From Prochlorococcus marinus str. MIT 9313 (lineage in GTDB: Bacteria > Cyanobacteriota > Cyanobacteriia > PCC-6307 > Cyanobiaceae), in the NCBI RefSeq assembly GCF_000011485.1, contig NC_005071.1:620001-684000 (forward strand): a stretch of DNA of 64,000 bases, given 5' to 3'. The translations under genes and the position numbers were made by a program. Below, piece by piece: positions 17,572 through 26,982 of this stretch (position 1 is its first letter; each line of letters begins with the position of its first letter). Under the pieces are notes generated by a model that worked only from the letters and a program-made list of their open reading frames with translations, had not been told where the DNA came from and did no database searches.

Positions 17572-20112
17572 TCAATTCAGATGGGCTGTTCCGCTCAGAT
17601 GCTGCCACTGTGCCTCCAGCAACTCCTTGAGCCGAGAGTGGTCAGTCAGGTTTGGATCTTCGCTGAGCAGTCTTTGAGCCTCATCACGAGCCTCTTCAAG
17701 CACGGCCCCATCATCCGCCAGGCTGGCCAGGGCCAAATCAGGCAATCCAGACTGTTTGGTGCCAAGCACCTGCCCTGGCCCTCGCAAGCGTAAGTCAATC
17801 TCAGCAATCTCAAAGCCATCACTGGAGCGCACAAGGACTTCAAGTCGCTGCCTTGCTAATGGGTTTGTGCTGTCATTGATCAGTACGCAATGGGACGCCG
17901 CTGCGCCACGTCCCACACGACCTCGCAGTTGATGCAATTGGGCTAGCCCAAAGCGATCCGCGTGGTCGATCACCATCACACTTGCTTGAGGTACATCCAC
18001 GCCTACCTCCACCACAGTGGTAGAGACCAGCACCTGGCAATCACCCGCTGCGAAGGATTGAATCACGCCCTGCTTCTCTGAGCTACTCAAACGTCCATGC
18101 AGTAATCCAACCGTGAACTCCTCAAACACTTGCTCTGATAAATGGGCGTGAACCTTAACTGCTGAACGCAAATCAAGTTTCTCGGAGTCCTCGATCAGCG
18201 GTAACACCACATAAGCGCGCTGGCCACGAGACACTTGATCACGGATGAGTTGATAGGCCTGATCGCGGTCGCAGCCCCTAATCATCTGAGTTTGAATGGG
18301 GGTACGACCGGGAGGTAATTCATCGATCTGACTCACATCCAAATCCCCATGCAGCGAAAGTGCCAGTGTGCGAGGAATGGGTGTTGCTGTCATCGTCAAA
18401 AGATGAGGCTGAAGCCCCTTGTTCAACAATCTGTTGCGCTGCTTCACTCCAAAGCGATGCTGTTCGTCAACCACCACCAGACCCAGTCTTGAAAAGGCAA
18501 CAGGATCTTCGATTAAGGCATGGGTGCCTACCAGTATTTTCAAGGATCCATTGACGAGATCATCAAGGATCTGACGGCGACGTATACGAGTGGTTGCCCC
18601 CGTAAGTAACTCGACGCTGACATGCAACTGAGGCAACCAACAACACAATGTGCGGTAGTGCTGCTCGGCAAGGACCTCAGTGGGTGCCATGAAAGCGCCT
18701 TGCCAGCCGGCCTCTACTGCTGTGAGCAGGGCTGCTATGGCGACAACCGTCTTGCCACTACCAACATCTCCCTGAATGAGGCGAGCCATTGGTTCCGAGA
18801 GCACCAGGTCAGCTTCGATCTCCGTCAACACACGCTGTTGAGCTGCTGTGAGAGGGAATGGCAAAAGCTCCAGGAAGCGAGCCACAAGGCCATCTCGCCG
18901 CCCTGCCGTCTGCAATACAGGAGCAGAACATCTGCGCAGCTCTGCTCGCCGTTTCAACAACCCCAACTGCAATAGAAGAAACTCGTCAAAGACCAATCGA
19001 CGTCGAGCAGACTGCAATGTCTGCTGATCGTCTGGATGATGAATTGCGACCAAGGCATCGCTTCTTCTGGGTAAACGCAATACCTGACGACGTTGTTCAG
19101 GCAGGGATTCAGGCCAACTTGCTGCCAAAGGTAAAATCTGCAGTACAAGATCACGAAAACGGTCAGCCGTAAGGCCTTCAGTGAGGGCATACACAGGCAA
19201 CAACCGGCCAATGCTTTGCGATCGCAACGGCGAATGCGGACTCTCCATGACCTCAATCAAAGGGTCTTGAAAACTCATGCCGTAAGGCCCCCCTTTGACC
19301 AATCCACTTACGGCCACAGTGACTCCAGGCGGGTAAAGGCGTGACTGGCTTTTGAGGTAAGCAGGGCTGCTGAAACGCCGACCAGCGAAAAATCTCCTCA
19401 CTTTGAGCCGACCAGTTGGGTCTTGAAGCTGCAGCTCAAGAATGGACAAATTTGGGTTGCGTGGACTGGTGAAGCCATGACAACGCCTCACTGTGGCCAC
19501 AATCGTGGCCGCCTCCCCTGCCTCTAGGGCCTGGATACGCCGCAGCGAGGAATAATCCACATAGTCCCTGGGGTAGTACTGCAGCAAATCTTTGACGAGC
19601 AGTAATCCAAGCCCGGCCAAGCGTTCAGCAAGTTTTGGGCCGATTCCTTTCACCTCTGACAGTGGGCTTTCCAACGTCAGAGAGCGGTTCCCACTAGGTA
19701 AAGGCATCTGTCGTTGCCTTTCAGCTCCCCTCTTCTTGAGTCTTGGAGGGCCTATTGGCGTTGGTGGTTCCAATCCCTGGCGTATGCCATGTAGAAGCTG
19801 TCTTGAGTCCGTCACCAATCGACGTCGCGCCGATTCAGAGCTGTCTGGATAACTCGCAAAGGCTTCAGCTAGTTGGCTGAGACGAGCCTGACTTTTAGTC
19901 GGCAGCAATCCAGAGGGTGGTTCTGCTAACTGACGCACCAAGAATGCATGAAAATTCTCCTGACGCCCCTCAAGATTCTTAAAACCGTTCTCAGCCTCCA
20001 GGGTTAATGCTTGCTGCAGGATGCGCATCCAGCTGAGTAGATGCTGCAACTGATCCCTACTCAGACCTTGGGTGGACTGGTTGGAGGATTGGCGGAAGGG
20101 CTCTGCCACCAC
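17572..20112 (-). CDS. recG: ATP-dependent DNA helicase RecG
   Basis: Remodels stalled replication forks and branched DNA. I place the start at a GTG (20110-20112) because it is preceded by a strong Shine-Dalgarno AGGAGGT with a 9-base spacer, giving 846 residues; the frame is open to 20214 but with no comparable signal. Visible are the wedge/OB domain (ATIVATVRRCHGFTSPRNPN), Walker A GDVGSGKTV near residue 450, the DEQHRFG box near 548, MTATPIPRTL, and the helicase C motifs TTVVEVGVDVP and QLRGRVGRG. A roughly 130-residue N-terminal extension relative to E. coli RecG is common in cyanobacteria. It overlaps the preceding gene by 52 bp. Confidence 0.93.
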   Translation of the reverse strand: MVAEPFRQSSNQSTQGLSRDQLQHLLSWMRILQQALTLEAENGFKNLEGRQENFHAFLVRQLAEPPSGLLPTKSQARLSQLAEAFASYPDSSESARRRLVTDSRQLLHGIRQGLEPPTPIGPPRLKKRGAERQRQMPLPSGNRSLTLESPLSEVKGIGPKLAERLAGLGLLLVKDLLQYYPRDYVDYSSLRRIQALEAGEAATIVATVRRCHGFTSPRNPNLSILELQLQDPTGRLKVRRFFAGRRFSSPAYLKSQSRLYPPGVTVAVSGLVKGGPYGMSFQDPLIEVMESPHSPLRSQSIGRLLPVYALTEGLTADRFRDLVLQILPLAASWPESLPEQRRQVLRLPRRSDALVAIHHPDDQQTLQSARRRLVFDEFLLLQLGLLKRRAELRRCSAPVLQTAGRRDGLVARFLELLPFPLTAAQQRVLTEIEADLVLSEPMARLIQGDVGSGKTVVAIAALLTAVEAGWQGAFMAPTEVLAEQHYRTLCCWLPQLHVSVELLTGATTRIRRRQILDDLVNGSLKILVGTHALIEDPVAFSRLGLVVVDEQHRFGVKQRNRLLNKGLQPHLLTMTATPIPRTLALSLHGDLDVSQIDELPPGRTPIQTQMIRGCDRDQAYQLIRDQVSRGQRAYVVLPLIEDSEKLDLRSAVKVHAHLSEQVFEEFTVGLLHGRLSSSEKQGVIQSFAAGDCQVLVSTTVVEVGVDVPQASVMVIDHADRFGLAQLHQLRGRVGRGAAASHCVLINDSTNPLARQRLEVLVRSSDGFEIAEIDLRLRGPGQVLGTKQSGLPDLALASLADDGAVLEEARDEAQRLLSEDPNLTDHSRLKELLEAQWQHLSGTAHLN

Positions 20113-21272
20113 TGTTGCTTTACCTCCTGAGCCATGGCGCGACGTTGCCAGTGCCGCTGTTGTCGAACCATTTTGAGCAAGGTATGGCGATGTCGCTTGA
20201 GTTGAGCCCGACAACGTCGCAAACGCGGGTCGTCAAACTCCATTTCGGATGGGCGCAGAAGAACGCAAATGATCTCCATGCCCTCTAAGACCATTGGATT
20301 AGTTGATACCGGTACGCGTAATCTCAGCAAATTGGATGCCACAGGTTCAGATTCCAACTGACCATTCAACACAGCATCAAGCAAGCTGATTGGTAAGAGG
20401 CTGTTGACAATTCCGGCTCGCAACATTTCCACGTTGAGAGCATGGGAAAGATTGCGCAATCTACGAGCGAGGGCACGATCAAGAGATTCCAGCCAACGTG
20501 CTAGTTCAAGGGGGCTAACGGGCAAAAAAACCTGCTCCTCATCAAGACCACTGTGAAGCAGGGTGTTGTCACCAGGCTGCAAATCGCTGAATTCACTAGT
20601 CAAGACATTCTCTGTAGCCATGGTCTCTCCAGCCATGACAAAGAGAGAGCGAAGCACATCAAGATCACCCTTCTGCCCGCCAATCGGTTCTGAGTCCTCT
20701 GAGGCCAACTCCAACTCCTGAGAGTCAAGTTGAGCCTGATCATCCTTGCCTAAATCAGGCTCAACGACATCCTCATGACTAGCCAACCCTGCGCTTAAGC
20801 CTGCGTTTTGGGGATCATGATCAAAAGTCAACATGCTGCCGAGACGATCAGGATGCTCGAGTGGAGGATCAAGGCTTAGGTGAATGGACCCCTCAGCTTC
20901 TTGCATGGAGTCCTGTTCAGAACGAAAAGCCAACAACAGCTCACGCCTGTTTTGATCGCTCTTTCTCTGGCGTTCACGTTCCATCTGGCGAACCAGATCC
21001 ATCAACTGCTCGACAGTCAATAAGGAACAGCAATGACAGACCAATTGCTCAACCTGATCTTGAAAAGCTGCCCTTGTTTTGTCCGAAAGCCCACTCAGAC
21101 GATTCTGATCCCGATCAGTTATCAACAGGAACAGGGCTTGACGGACAACATTAAGCAGTTCCCTCCGTAATAATTGCAGGTAGAGAGCTAAATCGTGGTA
21201 CAGAGTCAGCGACAAGCGCTGACTCTGCTTTTTTAGTGAGGCAATCTGCTGATCGGGCTCGAAGCGTTGCAA
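20061..21272 (-). CDS. Conserved protein of unknown function upstream of recG
   Basis: The 403-residue frame (TTG start at 21272) lies between tsf and recG with a 23-bp gap and a 52-bp overlap, so it is very likely translated. The N-terminal half is helical and Gln/Leu/Arg-rich with two adjacent cysteines (VCHCC near residue 80); the middle (about 130-220) is acidic and low in complexity; the C-terminal 150 residues are again helical and basic, ending in a Pro/Ser tail. I do not recognise a domain. Transcriptional continuity with tsf and recG is likely, but no function follows from that. A perfect hairpin lies within its first 25 codons. Confidence 0.75.
   Translation of the reverse strand: MQRFEPDQQIASLKKQSQRLSLTLYHDLALYLQLLRRELLNVVRQALFLLITDRDQNRLSGLSDKTRAAFQDQVEQLVCHCCSLLTVEQLMDLVRQMERERQRKSDQNRRELLLAFRSEQDSMQEAEGSIHLSLDPPLEHPDRLGSMLTFDHDPQNAGLSAGLASHEDVVEPDLGKDDQAQLDSQELELASEDSEPIGGQKGDLDVLRSLFVMAGETMATENVLTSEFSDLQPGDNTLLHSGLDEEQVFLPVSPLELARWLESLDRALARRLRNLSHALNVEMLRAGIVNSLLPISLLDAVLNGQLESEPVASNLLRLRVPVSTNPMVLEGMEIICVLLRPSEMEFDDPRLRRCRAQLKRHRHTLLKMVRQQRHWQRRAMAQEVKQQWWQSPSANPPTSPPKV
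21201..21234 (+). terminator. Perfect hairpin plus T6, inside the 5' end of a minus-strand gene
   Basis: CAGAGTCAGCG (21201-21211) pairs perfectly with CGCTGACTCTG (21217-21227) across an ACAAG loop and is followed by C and TTTTTT. In form it is a strong intrinsic terminator for plus-strand transcription, but every gene around it is on the minus strand. It may stop antisense transcripts. On the minus strand it would be a stable hairpin early in the mRNA of the unknown gene. Confidence 0.5.
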
Positions 21273-21295
21273 TCTCTACTTCTCCGCAGCCAAAA

Positions 21296-21952
21296 TTAAG
21301 CAGTCTTCATGGACGCTACTTCTGTAGCGAAATCAGTCTGGTCGACTTCAATCCCCTCCCCAAGGGTGTAGCGGGTGAAGCGGCGAACCTTGATGTTCTC
21401 TCCAATCTTGCCAGCAACTTGCTTGACGAGTTCCGCAACCGTCATGGAGCTGTCACGGATAAAGGGTTGCTCAAGCAAGACCAGTTCCTTAAGGCGCTTG
21501 CCAATTCGTCCTTCAACGATCTTTGCCTTGATCTGTTCAGGCTTGCCAGAAAGATCATCGCGACCCATCTCAATAGATTTTTCCTTTTCAACGACATCAA
21601 CAGGAATCTCTTCTGTGCTCACGTATTCAACATTCGGGCAGGCCGCCACTTGCATAGCGACATCCTTTAAAAGCCCTTGGAACAAATCACCACGAGCAAC
21701 AAAATCAGTTTCGCAGTTCAACTCAAGAAGTACCCCGACCCTGGCTCCGGTGTGGATGTAAGTACCAATGGCACCTTCAGCAGCAATGCGAGAAGATTTC
21801 TTCTCTGCACTGGCAATACCCTTCTGACGCAGCCATTCGCTCGCCTTGACCATATCTCCGTCACTCTCTGCAAGGGCTTTCTTGCAGTCCATCATTCCCG
21901 CGCCGGTCTTGTCGCGCAGGTCCTTGACAATTTTGGCTGATACGTCCGCCAT
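21296..21952 (-). CDS. tsf: Elongation factor Ts
   Basis: Guanine nucleotide exchange factor for EF-Tu. The 218-residue product is the short form typical of cyanobacteria and plastids. The N-terminal UBA-like motif [19 protein letters not shown] (about 9-27) and the core exchange residues in [15 protein letters not shown] are intact. It lies directly downstream of rpsB on the same strand, the widely conserved rpsB-tsf order. Confidence 0.97.
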   Translation of the reverse strand: MADVSAKIVKDLRDKTGAGMMDCKKALAESDGDMVKASEWLRQKGIASAEKKSSRIAAEGAIGTYIHTGARVGVLLELNCETDFVARGDLFQGLLKDVAMQVAACPNVEYVSTEEIPVDVVEKEKSIEMGRDDLSGKPEQIKAKIVEGRIGKRLKELVLLEQPFIRDSSMTVAELVKQVAGKIGENIKVRRFTRYTLGEGIEVDQTDFATEVASMKTA

Positions 21953-22034
21953 TGGTAATCGGGGTGAGGAGTATTAGGGATGCAGCCGACCAGATGAGGA
22001 GGACGGCGGCGAGAACTTAGCGCTGTAAATGGAC

Positions 22035-22754
22035 TCAATCGTCGCTGTCGTCAGCACCTCTTTGGTCATTAGTGCCATGACGGCCTTCGTTGATGGCATC
22101 AGCCAGTCGGCCCAGCACAAGCTGCACAGAACGAACGGCATCGTCATTACAAGGGATCGGGACCTCGCAAAGGTCAGGATCGCAATTGGTGTCAAGCATG
22201 GACACCAAGGGAATGTCCAACTTGCGGGCTTCAAGCACAGCGTTGGTTTCACGGCGTTGATCAACTAGCACCACGACATCAGGCAACCGTCTCATCCCTT
22301 TGAGACCACCGAGGTACTTCTGCAGTCGCTCAAGTTCGCGACGCAAAACGGAAGCTTCTTTCTTGGGTCGCATGGCAATAGCACCACTGGATTCCATCCG
22401 CTCCAGATCCTTCAATCGATCAATTCGAGCCTTCATCGTGGTCCAGTTGGTGAGCATGCCACCAAGCCAACGTTGATTCACATAGGAAGCTCCGCAGCGA
22501 GTGGCTTCCAACGCCACCACTTCAGAGGCCTGCTTTTTGGTACCAACAAAAAGGAATCGCTTTCCACTTCGGGCGGAAGAACGAGTCCATTTGTAGGCAT
22601 TGTTCATGCAGATCGCGGTCTGCACTAGGTCAATGATATGGACTCCATTACGCGCACAATAGATGTAGCGCGACATCTTGGGATTCCAGCGACGGGTTTG
22701 ATGCCCAAAGTGGGCGCCCGCCTCCATCATTTCTGAAAGCGTGACAACAGCCAT
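22035..22754 (-). CDS. rpsB: 30S ribosomal protein S2
   Basis: Structural protein of the small ribosomal subunit. I start it at the ATG 22752-22754, giving 239 residues and the universal N-terminus [18 protein letters not shown]; the frame extends 19 codons further upstream but that part is not S2-like. Signatures [20 protein letters not shown] and [22 protein letters not shown] are present. rpsB-tsf is presumably one operon, with the 140 bp upstream of rpsB as candidate leader. Confidence 0.97.
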   Translation of the reverse strand: MAVVTLSEMMEAGAHFGHQTRRWNPKMSRYIYCARNGVHIIDLVQTAICMNNAYKWTRSSARSGKRFLFVGTKKQASEVVALEATRCGASYVNQRWLGGMLTNWTTMKARIDRLKDLERMESSGAIAMRPKKEASVLRRELERLQKYLGGLKGMRRLPDVVVLVDQRRETNAVLEARKLDIPLVSMLDTNCDPDLCEVPIPCNDDAVRSVQLVLGRLADAINEGRHGTNDQRGADDSDD

Positions 22755-22894
22755 AGGTTTTAGGTTTCGGGTTCGCCTCCACCTGCCAGGTATGCGAGAC
22801 GATTCAGCCAAAAGGCATGGGTCGACTCATTCATCACCCGAAACGGACAGGTGTGCGGAATGAAAGAACCATTGAAATTTATCAAAGCGACAGC

Positions 22895-23827
22895 TCAGCG
22901 CAGCCCTGTTAGTGCTGCTTCTTTGAAGAGAGCGCGTACCCCGATTCGGTTTAGGGGTAAACGCAAGAGCTCCATTGCTAAACCTTGATGACCGTTGCGA
23001 ATCAACCAGCCAAGTAAAGGCCTGAGGCTGCGCTCATTAAGTAATCCACCGAGCGTAAGCAACTCCCATAACAACCGATGAAGCCAGGTGAATTGGATGA
23101 TGAAACGCACCCGTCGAGTCGGGTGCTTGCGATAAAAGATCAGGCCCATTTTGGCCCGCTCCCGCTCAACTCTGATCAGGTCAGGAACTTGCTCAAGACG
23201 CAGGGCAGGATGCCAGTGATAACCAATTGCTTCGGGACATTTCACCAACTCAACACCCATCTGTCGAAGTCGTTCCCCCAGCTCTAGATCCTCCCAGCCA
23301 TACAGACGGAAATTGGTATCGAATAGTCCAGAACGTTCAAGTACCTCTCGATCAATGGCCACATTGCCTGTCGCGAAGTAAGCCCATGAGTTGTCCTGGA
23401 ATTTGTGAGGTTCTGTAGTGGGCTGCTCGAAATTTGCCGTGTTGATCACCGCGCCATAGGTGAAAGAAAGTCGATCACCGCGTTGCTGCCAACTTTTTTG
23501 CAAAGCTCTCGCATGACAGGCGAGAAACGACTCGGTGACAACGAGATCACTATCGATAAAAACAATTAGATCACCTCGGGAATTATCTACCCCGCGATTA
23601 CGCCCCTCTGCCGGGCCCCCATGCTCTTGCTCCACCACGCGCACATGTGGAAAGCGAGACGCCTCATCCCTCAGCCAGCTCGGTGTGCCATCCGTGGAGC
23701 CGTCATCCACAACGACCACCTCATAACCATCTAGCTCAGAGAAAAGGATCTGTTGCTCGAGAGCCAACAGACACTTCTCAAGGATCGATCGACGGTTGTA
23801 GGTGGGTATCACGACGCTTGCGAACAT
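22895..23827 (-). CDS. Family 2 glycosyltransferase
   Basis: Predicted inverting glycosyltransferase of the GT-A fold. From the ATG at 23825-23827 (310 residues) it opens SVVIPTYNRRSILEKCL, followed by nucleotide-binding VVVDDGSTDGTPSW, AEGRNRGVDNSRGD and the metal-binding IFIDSDLVV. The acceptor-side motif LYGWEDLELGERLRQMG fits the GT2 ED/W pattern. There is no membrane anchor apart from a mildly hydrophobic C-terminal half. Donor and acceptor cannot be read from the sequence, and no polysaccharide cluster surrounds it. Confidence 0.88.
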   Translation of the reverse strand: MFASVVIPTYNRRSILEKCLLALEQQILFSELDGYEVVVVDDGSTDGTPSWLRDEASRFPHVRVVEQEHGGPAEGRNRGVDNSRGDLIVFIDSDLVVTESFLACHARALQKSWQQRGDRLSFTYGAVINTANFEQPTTEPHKFQDNSWAYFATGNVAIDREVLERSGLFDTNFRLYGWEDLELGERLRQMGVELVKCPEAIGYHWHPALRLEQVPDLIRVERERAKMGLIFYRKHPTRRVRFIIQFTWLHRLLWELLTLGGLLNERSLRPLLGWLIRNGHQGLAMELLRLPLNRIGVRALFKEAALTGLR

Positions 23828-23871
23828 TCGCAACCACATCTGCTGCTGGCAAGCAACAGCCTAGAGACATG

Positions 23872-23897
23872 AAAAAAGGGGGCCCATCAATGCCCCC
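23872..23897 (-). terminator. Intrinsic terminator downstream of the 51-residue gene
   Basis: On the minus strand a GGGGGC/GCCCCC stem with an 8-base loop is followed by TTTTTT (complement of 23872-23877). It lies 32 bp past the stop of the small basic gene at 23929, a normal distance, and before the glycosyltransferase start. Confidence 0.75.
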
Positions 23898-23928
23898 ATC
23901 TCTTGATTTAAAAAGTCTGTCGATGGGA

Positions 23929-24084
23929 TTAGTCGGCAGCACCACCGTTGTTGGCAGTTCCGGTTACACCATTACCAGCTCCCTCACCTCGGCCGTCATT
24001 GCGTAGCTTGCGCTTCTTGAATTTGCGGGCATAGGAGCGATTCCGCTCTTGCTTTTCTTTCTTGAGGTTTCTGCGCTTGGCCAT
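23929..24084 (-). CDS. Small highly basic protein, 51 residues
   Basis: The frame runs from ATG 24082-24084 to TAA 23929-23931. The N-terminal 28 residues are extremely basic (AKRRNLKKEKQERNRSYARK, then FKKRKLR), resembling small ribosomal or RNA-binding proteins; the C-terminal 22 residues are Gly/Asn/Ala-rich and probably disordered. A clear intrinsic terminator follows and it lies in an otherwise empty gap, both of which support a real gene. I recall similar short proteins in marine picocyanobacteria but know of no function. Confidence 0.7.
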   Translation of the reverse strand: MAKRRNLKKEKQERNRSYARKFKKRKLRNDGRGEGAGNGVTGTANNGGAAD

Positions 24085-24121
24085 GCTGTTAAAACTTCCA
24101 AACTAGAGATCTGTAACCAAC

Positions 24122-24811
24122 CTAACCAAGAGAGGAGATCAGGCGACCATCTTCCATCTGCACCAATCGATCCGCGATATCAACAATGCGGGGATCATGG
24201 GTCACCATTAACACCGCACAAGACTGTTCTCGGGCCAATCGTTGAAGCAGCTCTACTACTTCCCTTCCTGTGACGCTATCGAGGGCTGCTGTGGGTTCAT
24301 CGGCTAGCAATAGCTGAGGTTGAGCCGCCAGCGCACGTGCAATTGCGACTCGTTGTTTTTGGCCGCCAGAAAGATCATGGGGCAGTTTGCTGAGGTGATC
24401 GTCTAGCCCCACAGCCCGCAACCAATAGCGAGCCTGATCACGGCGAGCCCGATAAGACAGACCTGGCAACAAATCAGCTCCCATCTGCACGTTCTGTTCA
24501 GCTGTGAGACACCGCAAAAGATTGTGGCCTTGAATAATCATGCCGATATGACAGCGAAGCTGTTGGCGAAGGCGACGATCTGATCCCCGTAACTGATGGC
24601 CGAACACGCATACATCTCCTTCTTGAACTGTGCGGAGCGCTCCGATCAAAGTGAGCAGGGTGGTTTTGCCACAGCCTGAAGGCCCGCTGAGCAACACCAC
24701 CTCTCCAGGCGCTATTTGCAGAGAAATGGACTGCAACACCTGACGTCGCATTGCACCAATGCCAAACCAGTGGCTGAGACCCTGAACTTCAACCATGAGC
24801 TTTTCATTCAT
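24122..24811 (-). CDS. devA: DevA-type ABC transporter ATPase
   Basis: ATPase of a DevBCA/MacAB-like exporter. The 229-residue product has Walker A GPSGCGKTT (43-51), the signature LSGGQKQR (147-154), Walker B with LLADEP (168-173) and the switch His in VMVTHD. It is last in the run pcyA-devB-devC-devA. In Anabaena the DevBCA pump exports heterocyst glycolipids; unicellular picocyanobacteria make no heterocysts, so the substrate here is unknown. Confidence 0.88.
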   Translation of the reverse strand: MNEKLMVEVQGLSHWFGIGAMRRQVLQSISLQIAPGEVVLLSGPSGCGKTTLLTLIGALRTVQEGDVCVFGHQLRGSDRRLRQQLRCHIGMIIQGHNLLRCLTAEQNVQMGADLLPGLSYRARRDQARYWLRAVGLDDHLSKLPHDLSGGQKQRVAIARALAAQPQLLLADEPTAALDSVTGREVVELLQRLAREQSCAVLMVTHDPRIVDIADRLVQMEDGRLISSLG

Positions 24812-24853
24812 GGCGATGTCTTCTGATCGAATGATTGAAAGAGAACAGACCCA

Positions 24854-26026
24854 TCAGAAAATCTCTGCAGGGTCGGCATCGACCAATCGGCGCATCGCCA
24901 GCACCGCTGAGCCCATGCACATCGCCAGGATCAGGCTGAAAACAAGCACGGCACGCGGAAGATCCATTGCCACAGGCAGTTTTGTCGAACTGCGTACCAA
25001 GGCGTATAGGGCCTGGCCGGCGGCATAGGCCGGCACATATCCCATCACTGCCAGGAAGATCCCTTCGCGAGCTACCACGCCTAGAAGAGTCTTCAAGCGA
25101 TAACCCATCGCCATCAGAGTGGCGTACTCAGGCAGATGATCGCTGACATCGGTGTAGAGGATTTGATAGACAATCACACACCCCACAACAAAACCCATTG
25201 CTGCACCGAGGCTGAAAATGAAGCCAATGGAAGTACTGCTTCGCCAGTAATTCTTCTCAAACTCAATGAAAGCCTGTTTGGTAAAGACCTTCACATCGTT
25301 GGGCAAGCTCGCCGTGAGAGATCGAACCACAGCATCTGGATCTGCTCCTGGTCGCAGCCTTAGCAAACCGATTTCAATGCTTCCAGGCGGATTGCTGGGT
25401 AACAGCTCAAGGAATGTTTCCCTGCTGGTGAGCAGATTGCCGTCAGCTCCAAACGATGGCCCCAGGCTGACTAATCCCGCTACCCGAACCCTTTTTCCGG
25501 CGAGCTCAGTCTCAACAGTTCGGCCCTCATCAAACCACTTGGCAATAGGTCCGAATTCATTTCGAGAACGCTGATCAAACAAAACACGACCACGACTTGT
25601 GAGCGCTTTTGCCTTGGCCGCAAGCTCAGGATCTGTGAACAGCGAATCCCCCGGTTCAAAACCTAAGGCAAGAATCTGTCGGGTCGTGAGGGTTTGCGGA
25701 TTTCTCCAAAGCAAAAAATTCCAGTTCACAGGCGTGATGCCCTGGACATCTGGATGTGCCATGGATTGCACCAACCGACGCCTTGGGAATCCACTCATGC
25801 TGATCGAGCTCATCGAGCGAGGGCTCATCAACACCAGGTCAGCATCAAAGAGACGATGCACGGTGACACTGGCATCGAACAAACCATCTCGGAAACCCAA
25901 TTGCATGAACATCAGGATTCCGGCGAAGCAGATTCCTGCCAGAGCAACCAAAAGCCGTAAAGGTTGACGACTCAGTAGCAACCAAGCCAGAGGGATCCTC
26001 CGCCGTTGCCAAAAGCCAGACATCAC
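24854..26026 (-). CDS. devC: DevC-type ABC transporter permease
   Basis: Membrane component of the exporter. The 390-residue product starts with a basic region (QRRRIPLAWLLLSRQPLR), has a first membrane helix near residues 25-48, a large periplasmic domain (about 50-265), and three C-terminal helices near 270-295, 320-345 and 360-380: the MacB/FtsX-like layout. Its start overlaps the devB stop (ATGA) and its end is 42 bp before devA. Confidence 0.9.
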   Translation of the reverse strand: MMSGFWQRRRIPLAWLLLSRQPLRLLVALAGICFAGILMFMQLGFRDGLFDASVTVHRLFDADLVLMSPRSMSSISMSGFPRRRLVQSMAHPDVQGITPVNWNFLLWRNPQTLTTRQILALGFEPGDSLFTDPELAAKAKALTSRGRVLFDQRSRNEFGPIAKWFDEGRTVETELAGKRVRVAGLVSLGPSFGADGNLLTSRETFLELLPSNPPGSIEIGLLRLRPGADPDAVVRSLTASLPNDVKVFTKQAFIEFEKNYWRSSTSIGFIFSLGAAMGFVVGCVIVYQILYTDVSDHLPEYATLMAMGYRLKTLLGVVAREGIFLAVMGYVPAYAAGQALYALVRSSTKLPVAMDLPRAVLVFSLILAMCMGSAVLAMRRLVDADPAEIF

Positions 26027-26982
26027 GAGGGCTGAAAGCGAGCGATCACCTTCATCCCCGCGAGACTTCTCACCCGAGCAGCTGAGTTCTGGTCAAGACT
26101 GACCCGAACTTCAACTACGCGGGCATCTGCATCACCAGTTGGATCAGTTGAGAGCACATTGCGCTGACGAACCTGGGGGCTAATGCGTTCCACACGACCC
26201 ATCAAAGTTCCATCGAATCCACCGTTTTCACTGGTTAAGCGAACAACTTGTCCAACATTCACTCGATTCACATCTGACTCATAAACTTCGATCAAGGCTT
26301 CCATGGTCTGATTGGCGCCAACTTCCATCACGCCATCACTACCTGGACGCTCCCCGACGCGAGTGTGCACCCTTAACACCACACCATCGAGGGGAGACTT
26401 CAATTGACTATCAGCGAGATCAGCCTCAAGTCCGCTGATTTCAGCCAAAGCCTCCCGACGTTGGCCATCGATTTTGACGAGTTCTTCCTGTTTTTCCTCC
26501 AAATCCACCAGAGATGAAGCTCCAACCAGGGCAGCTTTTTGATAACGAGTGACCTCCCGCTGTTGCATTCGCAACTGAACCTCGAGGGTCTCCAGTCGAG
26601 CTTGGACAGCTGCCAGATCAGCAAAAGTTTTAGGTCGGTTGTCGAACTCTGCTAGAACCTGACCACGCTTAACCGCATCACCTTCACGAACACTGAGCTT
26701 GGCAACCCGTGGAGTGCCACCAAACCCGCTAGCAGGGGCGGCCAAGCGACGGACATCACCAGCGGGCTCAAGTTGCCCCAAGGCTGCAACAGCTTCAATT
26801 GGTCTGGCAGCTGGAACTAGCACAGCACTTTCTTGAGGTGTCTCAGGCCGACGCGTAAGGCTCCAGACACCAATAGCTACAACAAGGCAGATTCCTCCGG
26901 TTATCAACCATCTCCAGGTTTTGCTGCTTAAAGGGGAGGTGGATCCTCGAACAAGATCTCCTCGATGTATCGATCCGCCCAT
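26023..26982 (-). CDS. devB: DevB-type membrane fusion protein (HlyD family)
   Basis: Periplasmic adaptor that links the DevCA pump toward an outer-membrane TolC-like channel. From ATG 26980-26982 the product is 319 residues: a short cytoplasmic tail, one membrane helix ([16 protein letters not shown]), a lipoyl-like half ([20 protein letters not shown]), a coiled-coil hairpin rich in Gln/Glu/Leu, the second half ([18 protein letters not shown]), and a beta-barrel. A TTG at 27045 would add 21 residues but increases the overlap with pcyA. The overlap with pcyA is about 55 bp even with the shorter form. Confidence 0.88.
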   Translation of the reverse strand: MGGSIHRGDLVRGSTSPLSSKTWRWLITGGICLVVAIGVWSLTRRPETPQESAVLVPAARPIEAVAALGQLEPAGDVRRLAAPASGFGGTPRVAKLSVREGDAVKRGQVLAEFDNRPKTFADLAAVQARLETLEVQLRMQQREVTRYQKAALVGASSLVDLEEKQEELVKIDGQRREALAEISGLEADLADSQLKSPLDGVVLRVHTRVGERPGSDGVMEVGANQTMEALIEVYESDVNRVNVGQVVRLTSENGGFDGTLMGRVERISPQVRQRNVLSTDPTGDADARVVEVRVSLDQNSAARVRSLAGMKVIARFQPS

